In this document: piece after piece, positions 1 to 8,130 of the stretch
Numbering within the stretch: the first letter of the stretch is position 1
Layout: each line of letters opens with the position of its first letter
Assembly: GCA_965653565.1 (NCBI GenBank)
Contig: CBFHAI010000049.1
Span: forward strand, 1 to 32,924
DNA: 32,924 nucleotides
DNA from: JALCLA01 sp965653565
GTDB lineage: Bacteria > Pseudomonadota > Gammaproteobacteria > Xanthomonadales > Xanthomonadaceae
Reading direction: 5' to 3'
Notes under the pieces: generated by a model
What the model was told of the DNA's origin: nothing
Database searches by the model: none
What the model saw: the letters and a program-made list of their open reading frames with translations, nothing else
Program-made: the position numbers and the translations under genes

Positions 1-318
1 CCGCAATTCGGGTCAGGGTTCTGAGGGCAGGAATCGTCGCCATTCGGCACGCCGTCGCCGTCATCGTCGTCATCGGCACCACCGCCGTCGACGCAGGTGG
101 GGTCCGGGTTGTAGGGGCAGGCATCGTCTTCGTCGGGCGTCCCATCGCCGTCGGCGTCGCCGCAATTCGGGTCGGGATTCTGAGGGCAGGGATCATCGCC
201 GTTGGGCACGTTGTCGCCATCATCGTCGTCATCGATGCCGCCGCCGTCCACGCAATTGGGATCCGGGTTGAAGGGGCAGGCATCGGCGTCGTTGCAGACA
301 TCGTCGCCGTCGAAGTCG
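1..318 (-). repeat. 159-bp higher-order coding repeat (Asp/Cys-rich tail)
   Basis: Blocks recur with a period of 159 bp. CCGCAATTCGGGTC starts at 1 and again at 160, and AGGGGCAGGCATCG starts at 113 and again at 272. The period encodes 53 residues made of two alternating calcium-binding-type units, one ending PQNPDPNCG and the other PDPxCVDGGG. The array runs off the left edge, so the copy number cannot be read. Confidence 0.8.
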
Positions 319-2498
319 TCTTCCGGTGTCGGGCACTGTGGCGGTACGCATCCCTCGTCTGGATTGGTGGGACACGGATCGAGCGGCCCGACGGTTCCGT
401 CGCCATCGAGATCAACCGGGGTGCTGACGCAAGGCGTGCTCAAACAGACCGGCATGCCAAGCATCTGGTGCGAATTGTCGATCGCGGCAAGGGTGACATC
501 CATGTCGACAACGACCCGGAACTTCATTACCACCGTGCCCTGGAAGTTGGGGTCGAGCAGGTACGAAACCTTGTTTTTCAACGGATCAAAGTTCGCTCCC
601 GGACCGCTGGCGGATCCGTTCTTGTAGGTGGTGCCGGCGGGAATCAGATCGCTGAGCGACAGCGCGAATCCGCCGAAGTTGTAGGCCGGACCACGCGTGG
701 CGGTGATCGTATATTCGATTTCTTCGCCCGGTAGTGCGAACGAGTCCGGGCCGGGGTCAGCGGTTTTTGTGGTGACCACGTCCAGGACGTCCGTCGTCGC
801 CCAGCAGGTTCCGTCATCGGGGGTCGGGTCGACTTGCGTTGCGGTGATCGAGCAGGTTGCGGTGTGTTTGCCGACACTCGCCGGAGCGCTGGACACGATT
901 TCGAGCTTCGCAGTTGTTGCAGCGGCGGGCGTCCGCGGCCCGGTGCAGACGACGGTGTTGGCCGCTCCTGCGCACTTCCATTCGGGAGTCCGCGTGGAAA
1001 CGAATTCCGTCCCTGCGGGAAGATTCACAGTCAATTGAAGATCTTCGGCCACGTAAGGTCCGTTGTTCGTTCCCGTGACTGTCCAGAGAATTTCTGCTCC
1101 GCGGGCCACCTTCAACGGTACGGAAAGCTTGAAATCCAGATCCGCCTCCTCGGTCATCTTCACGCCGGCGATCATGAAATCCGAATCCGGGCCGTTCGCG
1201 CCTTCGATTTCGAGTGCACTGACGATGCGGCCGTGTCCATGCTGGATAGCGACATCGACGCAACGTTCCGTCGGAACCACGTCCATCACGAGCCGGCCAT
1301 TGTTGGCGAAGGAGCCATCGTTGAAGCCGGTCTGCGTGAGGCGCATCAGAACAGCTTGGGTGGGATTCGCCGCGATTTCGGTGTGGTGGGTTCCGCACAG
1401 CACGATTTTCCCGTCACGCGCCACGGCAATACCGCCGGGCTGATCGTTCTTTTCGGGAGCGGTTCCGTCGAGGTGAACGATGCGGGCGTGATCTCTGCAC
1501 ATCGGGCCGGCGGGACAGAAGCTCGTATCCACGATGAGATTCGGGAGCAGGCGCAATACCAACAAGTCGGAGTCCAATCCCGGGCCTGCTGTCTTGCCCA
1601 GAATCAAATAACGGCCTTCCGCATCCTGCACGACGCGGTGCGGAACATCCGACAGTTTCGTTTCCGAGGCATCGAAGTCGTAAGCTGAAAAGGAGAAGTC
1701 CTGAAAATCGGTGCCGAGCTTTAGTACTCCGATCGCGGAATTCGCAAGCTGCCCGCTCGGCGACTCGACTGGAGCGATTGCGACAAATCCGCTTTTCGCG
1801 GGCAGGATGCCTGCGAGCCAGTCGGCTCCATCTCCCAAATTCGTTACGAAAGAACCATCGATTCCGAAATGAGGATCCCAGTTGGCGTCTGAGACAACGT
1901 AGCGGAGGCCGAACGCGCTCTTTGATACGCCTTGCGTATGACTGCCAACGATCACGACATCGTCGCCCGAAAGAGTTGCCGCAAGGGCGCTGGTTTTGAC
2001 GCCATCGGCAGCGGGCTGCTGCAATTCGTGAATCATCATTCCGACATGATCGACCCGCACGACCTGCGCATTGGTGTGCAGCACGCCATTGACCCATTCA
2101 TCGGATGATCCGGCGAACAGGAGATCGTTACCCTGCAGTTCGACCACGTCGCGTGGGACCTGGTCGAGCTGCGACATGTATACGAACTTTCCGCCTACGC
2201 CGAAGCTGCCGAGGAGCGTGCCGTTCTGGGTGAACCTTGCGGCTGCGAGGTCCTTTCCGCCGAGGCCGGGAGTCTGGGTCGATCCCAGAAGCAATAGCCC
2301 TCCGTCGGACAGCACTTTGAGTCGTTGCGGGATATCGTCATTGAGGTTATCCCCCGCGCCCCCGAGATCGAATTCCACCCGAGTACCACCCCCGGAGCCG
2401 AAATCGAGGTCGATGTCGCCGTCGGCGGCGAGCAGGTTGCCGCTGCCGAGCAGAGCGGCCATGAGAGCGCCATAAGCGAGTCTATTATTCATATTCAT
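1..2498 (-). CDS. Secreted delta-60 repeat / DUF11 / Asp-rich repeat protein, 3' end outside window
   Basis: The frame is open from an ATG at 2498 (alternative ATG at 2492, two codons in) to the window edge, about 832 codons without a stop, so the C-terminus is missing. Residues 1-24 form a signal peptide (LAYGALMAALLGSGNLLA, then mature ADGDIDLDFG). Residues about 25-450 carry repeats of the delta-60 type (DLDFGSGG, LLGSFGVGGKF, NDGSFANNGRLV), which are thought to form a beta-propeller. Residues about 455-690 look like two DUF11-like surface domains (TNNGPYVAEDLQLTVNLPAGTEF; then GEEIEYTITATRGP). From about residue 690 the protein is a Cys/Asp-rich array of thrombospondin-type-3-like units (DGDGTPDEDDACPYNPDP), a calcium-binding-type pattern. 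I infer a secreted or surface protein; the substrate is unknown. A membrane or sorting tail may lie beyond the edge. Confidence 0.85.
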   Translation of the reverse strand, partial: MNMNNRLAYGALMAALLGSGNLLAADGDIDLDFGSGGGTRVEFDLGGAGDNLNDDIPQRLKVLSDGGLLLLGSTQTPGLGGKDLAAARFTQNGTLLGSFGVGGKFVYMSQLDQVPRDVVELQGNDLLFAGSSDEWVNGVLHTNAQVVRVDHVGMMIHELQQPAADGVKTSALAATLSGDDVVIVGSHTQGVSKSAFGLRYVVSDANWDPHFGIDGSFVTNLGDGADWLAGILPAKSGFVAIAPVESPSGQLANSAIGVLKLGTDFQDFSFSAYDFDASETKLSDVPHRVVQDAEGRYLILGKTAGPGLDSDLLVLRLLPNLIVDTSFCPAGPMCRDHARIVHLDGTAPEKNDQPGGIAVARDGKIVLCGTHHTEIAANPTQAVLMRLTQTGFNDGSFANNGRLVMDVVPTERCVDVAIQHGHGRIVSALEIEGANGPDSDFMIAGVKMTEEADLDFKLSVPLKVARGAEILWTVTGTNNGPYVAEDLQLTVNLPAGTEFVSTRTPEWKCAGAANTVVCTGPRTPAAATTAKLEIVSSAPASVGKHTATCSITATQVDPTPDDGTCWATTDVLDVVTTKTADPGPDSFALPGEEIEYTITATRGPAYNFGGFALSLSDLIPAGTTYKNGSASGPGANFDPLKNKVSYLLDPNFQGTVVMKFRVVVDMDVTLAAIDNSHQMLGMPVCLSTPCVSTPVDLDGDGTVGPLDPCPTNPDEGCVPPQCPTPEDDFDGDDVCNDADACPFNPDPNCVDGGGIDDDDDGDNVPNGDDPCPQNPDPNCGDADGDGTPDEDDACPYNPDPTCVDGGGADDDDDGDGVPNGDDSCPQNPDPNC

Positions 2499-2907
2499 AG
2501 AGAAAGCAGTCTCCGCATCGGTTCAGCAATGGCTGTACGATGAAAGACCGAATTCCGGGCATCGCGATTGCGAGTCGGACTTGGCACCCCTGCTCAAGAG
2601 GGCGCGAACGCGCCAGCGTTATTGATGTGCTCGCTGTCTAATCGAGAGCCCGCGCGTCCGACTCGCCAGACGTCTCTTGCCGCGATGACAATTGTTCGCC
2701 GAAAAGATACTGAAGGCTGAAGCCGACTTGAAGCCGACTTGGTGAGAAGACGCCGATCTCGCGATGGCGCGGGTCACAGAGCGGCTGGCTTAGGCGCAGC
2801 GCTGCGCAGCGCAGCGAGATTCAATACGATGCGAACCCGCCGTCCACCAACGGCGATGCCGGCCGAGGCGACGGCGTCATGCGCCATCGCCTCTTTCTGT
2901 CAACGCC
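2499..2907. other. Intergenic, no convincing gene
   Basis: About 410 bases between the start of the partial surface-protein gene and the stop of the next minus-strand gene. Reading frames here lack plausible starts or codon use. It holds an 11-bp tandem duplication (GAAGCCGACTT twice, about 2718-2740) and the perfect palindrome GCGCAGCGCTGCGC at 2794-2807, extended by further GCGCAGC units. The promoter of the partial gene must lie in the part nearest 2499, but I cannot pick clear -35/-10 boxes. Confidence 0.5.
2794..2807. repeat. 14-bp GC-rich palindrome
   Basis: GCGCAGCGCTGCGC is a perfect palindrome followed by more GCGCAGC repeats. It lies about 100 nt downstream of the minus-strand gene ending at 2908 and could be a 3'-end structure. 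No T-run follows it on either strand, so it is not a clear rho-independent terminator. Confidence 0.35.
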
Positions 2908-4284
2908 TCAGTCGAACGCTTCGAGCGCCAGGATCACGCCCAGCACCGCCGGCAGGATCGCGTAGTCGCCGTCGTCGTGGCGGCCGTAGCGGTAGCGGCG
3001 GCCGTAGGCATCTTCGTAGCCGCGGCGGAAGCCTTCGCGGAAGTAGTAGTTGTATTCGTCCTGATCGACGTAATAACCGTCGTAGCCGAGGTTGGCGTCG
3101 AGGTAGACGAAGTTGTCGCGGTAGCCGCCGCGCCAGCCGTCGTAGCGGTCGGCTTCACCGGCGCGCGCGCCTTCCTCGTAGCCCAGGCGGATGGCCTGGC
3201 GCAGCATGTCGGCGGCGTAGTTGTTGATCTGGTAGTAGCGGCCGCCGCGCGAGTAGCGGTAGCTGGCCGGCGTGTAGAAGTACGGATCGTTGTCGTAGCG
3301 GCGCGTCGACCAGCGCGCCTGCAATTCGCGCTGGCGATCCCAGTAGCGCTGCTGATAGCGGTACTGACGCATGCGATTGTGCTGTTGCAGGCTGGCAATG
3401 CGCTGGCGCTCGATCGACTGCTGCGCGATCGCGTCGCGGCGATAGCGCGTGGCCCGCTCCTGCTGGCGCTCGAACAACTGCCGGCTCTCGCGCTGCGACA
3501 GGCGATCGCCACGGCGTCCGTCGCCGCGTCCGTAATCGCGATCGCCACGACGATCGCCATCGCCGCGGTAGTCGTCGCGGTCGCCGCGGCGGTCGCCATC
3601 GCCGCGGTAGTCATCGCGGTCGCCGCGGCGGTCGCCGTCGCCGCGGTAGTTGCGGTCGCCGTCACGGTCGCGATCGCCACGCCCGTCGTTGTCGCCGCGG
3701 TAGTCGGGGTCGCGGCGACCGTCGCGCTGCTGGCCGTACTGGCGCTGCTGTTCCTCGCGTTCGCGCGCTTCGACTTGGCGGATCTGGTTCTCGCGCACTT
3801 CGAGCGCCTGACGCTGGCGTTCGTTGCTGCCCTGCACCTCGCGCTGCTGGCGGCCGCGTTCCTGCTGCGCCGCCGCTTCGCGCTGCTGCTGCTCGCGTTG
3901 CTGCGCCTGGCGGATCTGGTTGTCGCGCACTTCGATGGCCTGGCGCTGGCGTTCGTTGGCACCTTGCGCCTGGCGTTGTTCGCGCGCCTGTTCGCCCTGC
4001 ACCTGACGCTGCTGCTGCGCCTGTTGCTGTTCGGCCTGGCGTTGCACGCGCAGCGCTTCTTGCTGCGCCGCGTTTTCGTTGCGGTTTTCGTCGCCCTGGC
4101 CGTTGTTGTCGCGATCGCGGTTGCGCCGCGGCTTGCCGCGGTCCTCGTCCTTGTCCTTGTCTTCGTGCTTGTCGTCGTCACGGGCGTGGCGCGAGTTGCC
4201 TTGCGCATACGCCGGTGCCGCGATGCCGATCGCCAAACCCAGGGCGATCACACGCACCAGACTCAGCTTCACGTTGCTTTTCAT
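2908..4284 (-). CDS. Secreted low-complexity Arg/Gln/Asp-rich protein
   Basis: Predicted 458 residues. The ATG at 4284 was chosen because GAGGTG sits 7-8 nt upstream and a signal peptide follows at once (VRVIALGLAIGIAAPAYA, mature QGNSRHARDDD). The frame stays open upstream but that part looks non-coding. Residues about 26-60 are mixed-charge Asp/Arg/Lys. Residues about 60-190 are Gln/Arg/Glu-rich, likely coiled coil, with two copies of a block NERQRQA(I/L)EVR(D/E)NQIRQ. Next comes a Gly-Asp-Arg section with three copies of YRGDGDRRGDRDD. The last third is more ordered and Tyr-rich (LRQAIRLGYEEGARAGE, YYFREGFRRGYEDAYG), ending in a short hydrophobic stretch (AILPAVLGVILALEAFD). I recognise no family. 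Envelope or periplasmic location is inferred from the signal peptide. Confidence 0.75.
   Translation of the reverse strand: MKSNVKLSLVRVIALGLAIGIAAPAYAQGNSRHARDDDKHEDKDKDEDRGKPRRNRDRDNNGQGDENRNENAAQQEALRVQRQAEQQQAQQQRQVQGEQAREQRQAQGANERQRQAIEVRDNQIRQAQQREQQQREAAAQQERGRQQREVQGSNERQRQALEVRENQIRQVEAREREEQQRQYGQQRDGRRDPDYRGDNDGRGDRDRDGDRNYRGDGDRRGDRDDYRGDGDRRGDRDDYRGDGDRRGDRDYGRGDGRRGDRLSQRESRQLFERQQERATRYRRDAIAQQSIERQRIASLQQHNRMRQYRYQQRYWDRQRELQARWSTRRYDNDPYFYTPASYRYSRGGRYYQINNYAADMLRQAIRLGYEEGARAGEADRYDGWRGGYRDNFVYLDANLGYDGYYVDQDEYNYYFREGFRRGYEDAYGRRYRYGRHDDGDYAILPAVLGVILALEAFD
3532..3657 (-). repeat. 39-bp tandem coding repeat, about 3 copies
   Basis: GCCGCGGTAG recurs at 3562, 3601 and 3640, an exact 39-bp period, encoding 13-residue YRGDGDRRGDRDD units; a degenerate fourth unit flanks them. 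It lies wholly inside the low-complexity secreted protein gene. Near-identical DNA copies suggest recent expansion by slippage. Confidence 0.85.
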
Positions 4285-4465
4285 TTCGCTCACCTCGGTT
4301 GTCGATGCGCGCAGTTGGCGTGTTTGCCGCTTAACGGCGTCTGAGAAAACCGCGGGCGCGATTCGAGGCGTGGGCGGCGAGTCAGCCAGTTCCCACCGCG
4401 GGTGAGGATTTGCGCAACCGGATCGTGCGGCCGGCTTGCGGATCGTGCGTGCCGGCCGCATCTGC

Positions 4466-4492
4466 GCTCGCCGGCCCGGCAGGCCGGCGAGC
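4466..4492. terminator. Strong GC hairpin after the propeller-protein gene
   Basis: Perfect 11-bp arms GCTCGCCGGCC (4466-4476) and GGCCGGCGAGC (4482-4492) with a 5-nt loop, starting 12 nt past the stop codon of the minus-strand gene ending at 4505. It lacks a T-run in that direction, so it could be a non-canonical terminator or an mRNA 3'-end stabiliser. Confidence 0.5.
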
Positions 4493-4504
4493 TTGTCGTG
4501 TCTA

Positions 4505-7500
4505 TCAGTCGCCGCAGCCGCCGACGCGGGCCAGGTTCAAGCGGCCTTCCTTGGCGGCGAACTGCTGCGCCAGATCGGTATCGTCGATCACGTAGTCGAA
4601 CGTCATCCGGTCGCAGGCGGTGAACAGCAAGGTCGCGGTGCCGACGCGCCAACTGTTGGTCGACGGTTCGCCATCGAGGCTGCCGCCCATGGTGCGATAG
4701 ATCGGCACGCTGAACATGCCCGCCTGCGCCGCGTCGAGCGGGCCGGCGAGGGTGAACCAGTGGTTCGAGGTCGGATCGTCGGAGCGGTTGGACACGTCGA
4801 AGGTGAACCACGCGCCGACGAACAGGCCGCCATCGTTGCCCTGCGGCGGGCGCAGATCGAAGCCCAGGCCCTGGCCGGAAATCGTCGGGTCGTACCAGGC
4901 GCCGGAACTGCGTGCATCGAGGCCGCGCGACGGCGCCGGCGCGTCGCCCGACGTGCAGTTGCGGCTTGCCGCCAGCGCGCGGCGCAGCGGAATCGATCCG
5001 CTCACACCGGCCTCCACACCCTCGACGAAGCGATAGTCGAACTGTGCGCGGTCGCAGCCGAGCCGCCGCAGCGTGCCTTCGCCGACGGCCACGGTCACCG
5101 TCGCCGGTGCGGTGCCGAAGGCGCCGCCGGCGCTGCGGTAGATCTTGATGTGGGCGCCGCCATCGGCCGCCGGGGCATCGGCAATCAGCGTGTACCAGCG
5201 CAGTTCGGAGGCCAGCAGGTTGGGCTGCTGGGTGTAGGTGAACCAGGCGCCGTAGAGCGAATCGTTGGCGGCGTCGTAGTCGAAGTAGAAACCCTGGCCG
5301 GTGCCGAGCGATGAGGACCAGGTGCCGAGCAGATCGGCGCGTTCGGCGGCGAGATCGCCGCTCGCGGCGGCCGGCGAATCGACACGGAAAGTGCGCACTT
5401 CCTGCTGCGCCGGCAGTTCGTGCTGCGTTACCACGCGCAGCGTGCCGTCATCGGCGAACGCGATCGGCTGGACGTGGGCGAGGGCATCGGCCAGCAGATC
5501 CTGCGCGCCGAGCGAGTTGCCCGAATCGAGTGCGAACCAATCGATGCGTGCGCCGCGCGGCGCCTGGGTGGCGAGCGGCACGACCATTGCGGCGCGCGCC
5601 AGTTTCGCCGAGGTCGGATCGATCGCGTAGCTGGTCTGCAGCAACAGGCCGTCGCGCGACGAGGCCGGCAATTGCCACAACGTGCTGCCGTCGCTGCCGC
5701 GCAGGCGCAGCGGCAGGAAGGGCGCCTGCGTGGTGTATTCGGGCGGCGGCAACAGCAGCCAGTCGCTGCCGACCGGCAAGGCGGGCGGCGTCGATGCCGC
5801 ACGATTGACGCGCACGGTGCGGTTCCAGCGAACGCTGCCGTCGTTGGCCAGCAGCGTCAGGCGCCAGTCGTCGGTGCCGGCCGGGCGCAGGCCGAGCAGC
5901 ACATTGCCGGCGGCGTCGAGGCCCAGCGCGACGGCGGCCGAAAGATCCGCCGCCCTGGCGAACGAATGCAACAGCGTGCCATCGGCCGCATGCACGCTGA
6001 CGCGGCGCGGCGCCGTGCCGCCCCAGGTCAGCACATAGCGGCCGTCATCGGCCTGCACGGCGTGCATCAGCGCGCCCTTGGCGCCGGTCACTTCGATGGC
6101 GGGCAGGGACGACGACTGGCCGGCGGCGTCGATCGCGCTGCGCAGCAGCCGGCTGTCGCAGTTGGTGCCGCCGCAGTTGGGATCGACCGTGAAGCCATGC
6201 AGCACGTGCTGCGCGTCGAGCGTGAGCAGCGGCGACATCGCCTGCGGCCAGGCGGTGTCGAACAATTGCGCGCCGTGGTTGCGATCCAGGCATCGCACGC
6301 GGCGTTCGGCGCTGCCGGCCGGCAGGTATTCGACGCAGGCGCGGTCGGCGTCGACGATCACGCGGCGTTCCTGCGTGGCCGGCAGCGAATGGCGCCAGCG
6401 CGGGCTGCCGTCGGGCGCCAGCTGCACGAGTTTTTCCTCAGCTTCGAACTGGCGCGCCAGCAACAGCGTGCCGGCGGCGTCGACGATCGAGACGCTGCCT
6501 TCAAGCAGCGGATTGGCGGGCTCCGGCGCGTCGATCGCGATCGAGGTGTCGTCCGGCGCTTCCGGCGCGCGCGCCAGCAGCATCGGCTGGGTGGCACTGC
6601 GGCCATAGTTCTGCGCGATCAGCGTGCCCTCGCGCGTGATGGCCACGGCGCGGCGGCCGGGCTGCAGCGCGGGCAGCGTCGACAACTTGCCGTCGACCAA
6701 CACCTGGTAGAGCAACTGCACGTTTTCCAGACTGTTGCTGGTCGGGCGCGGATCGACACCGGTGGCGATGATCGCGACGGCCGGATCGTGCGCCGGCACC
6801 CGCCGCGGCAACAAGGTGTTGCCCAACTGCGCTTCACCGGTGATGTTGCCTTCGACGTCGATCACGCGGATGGCGGCTGGCGCGGGCGTGGTCGCATCGC
6901 CTTCGTGCGTGCTCAGCACCAGGAAACTGCCGGCCGCGGCCAGATCGATCTGCGATGCCAACGGGAAGCTTCGCTCCCACAAGCGCTCGCGCCCGTCGGA
7001 ATAGTAAGTGACACGAATTTCGTCGCTGCCGAGCGGCTTGCCGGCGATCCACACGCCGCCCAACGGCGCGGCGCGCAGCTGCGGCGTCGGGATTTCATCG
7101 AACGCGGTCGGCAGAACCTGGAACCAGCGCGGCGCGAACTCGGTGGCCGAGATCAGCTGCGTGTAGCGCGCGCCGCCGGAGATGGTTTCGCCGGCCAGCA
7201 GGTAGGCGCCGATGCGCAGCGGATCCGGATCGAGCAGGAAGGTGTCGAGTTCGATCTGCGGCACGGCCAGCGCGCTGCAATCGGGGGCGTAGCGCAGCGG
7301 CACCTGGCGTTCGTTGGCGTCGGCCACGGTGTAGAAGCCGCCCTGCGAATCGATGCGGTCGGGCGGCGTGAGCGCCGTCACGCCGGCGCTGAAGATGCGC
7401 CGGTAAGCCACGCCGCCGGGGCTGCGCGCGGCCAGACAGTCGGCGCCGTTCGGTCCCGACAACCCCGGCACGGGCGGCACCGCGTCATTGTTCGATTCCA

Positions 7501-7807
7501 CCACGCTGCCATCGCTGTGCATCGCGAACGGGGCGCCGAGCAGCGGCTCGCTATCGAATCCGAGCGGCTGCAGCGTTGCGCTGTAACGGTGCAGGCCGTG
7601 GGCGCGACCGAACTCGTCGAACACCGCCACGCTCACGCCGCCGCGCGGATCGGGCACCACCTCCACACGGCTAGCGGGCGACTGCGCGGCAAGGATTTCG
7701 CGGTGTTGCAGCACAGGGTCGGCGCCGGCGTTCGCGGCGAGCGCGAGCAACATCCAGGCGAACGAACGTCGCGGCACGGGGCAGGGGCGGAACGAATCGG
7801 AAGTCAT
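4505..7807 (-). CDS. Secreted beta-propeller-like protein with duplicated C-terminal GAWFTY domain
   Basis: Predicted 1100 residues from the ATG at 7807. An in-frame GTG at 7837 would add ten residues in front of the signal sequence and seems less likely; neither start has a strong ribosome site. The N-terminus has RRS and a hydrophobic core ending ANAGA, a signal peptide. Residues about 30-820 hold many short beta-repeat signatures of the form LxxDAxGxxLxxR or WxxxLPxxQERRVIVDAD, typical of WD40/PQQ-like propellers. Residues about 825-963 and 964-1100 are two copies of one domain: W-x(n)-GQGxxFD...GAWFT...WxTL...IYRxxGG...G...LxxxxCDRxxFDY. I have the impression such modules are common on secreted proteins of Xanthomonadales. 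No enzymatic residues are recognised. A perfect hairpin follows the stop. Confidence 0.8.
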   Translation of the reverse strand: MTSDSFRPCPVPRRSFAWMLLALAANAGADPVLQHREILAAQSPASRVEVVPDPRGGVSVAVFDEFGRAHGLHRYSATLQPLGFDSEPLLGAPFAMHSDGSVVESNNDAVPPVPGLSGPNGADCLAARSPGGVAYRRIFSAGVTALTPPDRIDSQGGFYTVADANERQVPLRYAPDCSALAVPQIELDTFLLDPDPLRIGAYLLAGETISGGARYTQLISATEFAPRWFQVLPTAFDEIPTPQLRAAPLGGVWIAGKPLGSDEIRVTYYSDGRERLWERSFPLASQIDLAAAGSFLVLSTHEGDATTPAPAAIRVIDVEGNITGEAQLGNTLLPRRVPAHDPAVAIIATGVDPRPTSNSLENVQLLYQVLVDGKLSTLPALQPGRRAVAITREGTLIAQNYGRSATQPMLLARAPEAPDDTSIAIDAPEPANPLLEGSVSIVDAAGTLLLARQFEAEEKLVQLAPDGSPRWRHSLPATQERRVIVDADRACVEYLPAGSAERRVRCLDRNHGAQLFDTAWPQAMSPLLTLDAQHVLHGFTVDPNCGGTNCDSRLLRSAIDAAGQSSSLPAIEVTGAKGALMHAVQADDGRYVLTWGGTAPRRVSVHAADGTLLHSFARAADLSAAVALGLDAAGNVLLGLRPAGTDDWRLTLLANDGSVRWNRTVRVNRAASTPPALPVGSDWLLLPPPEYTTQAPFLPLRLRGSDGSTLWQLPASSRDGLLLQTSYAIDPTSAKLARAAMVVPLATQAPRGARIDWFALDSGNSLGAQDLLADALAHVQPIAFADDGTLRVVTQHELPAQQEVRTFRVDSPAAASGDLAAERADLLGTWSSSLGTGQGFYFDYDAANDSLYGAWFTYTQQPNLLASELRWYTLIADAPAADGGAHIKIYRSAGGAFGTAPATVTVAVGEGTLRRLGCDRAQFDYRFVEGVEAGVSGSIPLRRALAASRNCTSGDAPAPSRGLDARSSGAWYDPTISGQGLGFDLRPPQGNDGGLFVGAWFTFDVSNRSDDPTSNHWFTLAGPLDAAQAGMFSVPIYRTMGGSLDGEPSTNSWRVGTATLLFTACDRMTFDYVIDDTDLAQQFAAKEGRLNLARVGGCGD

Positions 7808-8130
7808 GCGTTTTTCGATGGGAAGGAAAGGCAGCACTCAAGACGTGCGAGGGGGCGAAACCCCGCACCGGATCGAACGCCGCGGACACGACCGATCGCG
7901 AACGGATCGGCCAGGGAAAGGCGATTATGCGTCAGTAGGGGGGATGACGCAGTCGAAGGGGGTTATCGATCAGGCAGCCGGGCCGATTTCGGTGTGCGCT
8001 TCGGCGGTTGCGGGCGGTGGGAATCGGGAGAAGAGCAGCCTCGCTCTGATTCCCGGCTCCCGATTCCCCATTCCCGCCGGCTATCTCGGCTCGCCGCCGG
8101 AGCCGCTCCCCGCCAGCCACCGAATCCAAT
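7808..8130. other. Intergenic with palindromic repeat
   Basis: About 320 bases between the stop of the hybrid-kinase gene and the start of the propeller-protein gene. It contains the GGGAATCGGGAG inverted repeat at 8019-8075 and must hold the promoter of the propeller-protein gene, if that gene is not co-transcribed. No credible gene is present. Confidence 0.5.
8019..8075. repeat. REP-like inverted repeat (GGGAATCGGGAG family)
   Basis: GGGAATCGGGAG at 8019-8030 pairs perfectly with CTCCCGATTCCC at 8057-8068, and further GATTCCC/CATTCCC units lie alongside. The same arms, followed by the same GAAG-type inner sequence, occur at the right end of the window (32830-32906). This indicates a dispersed genomic repeat family. 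As I recall, repeats of this kind are frequent between genes in Xanthomonadaceae. Confidence 0.8.

Noticed and set aside
3532..3657. CRISPR-like spaced repeats
   Set aside because: The 39-bp repeats are contiguous, in frame and encode 13-residue units, with no unique spacers; the same holds for the 159-bp array at the left edge.
2977..4344. 455-residue plus-strand frame opposite the Arg/Gln-rich protein gene
   Set aside because: Its Ala/Val/Leu repeats mirror the RGD/GDR repeats of the real minus-strand gene, which has a signal peptide and a ribosome site; the plus frame has neither.
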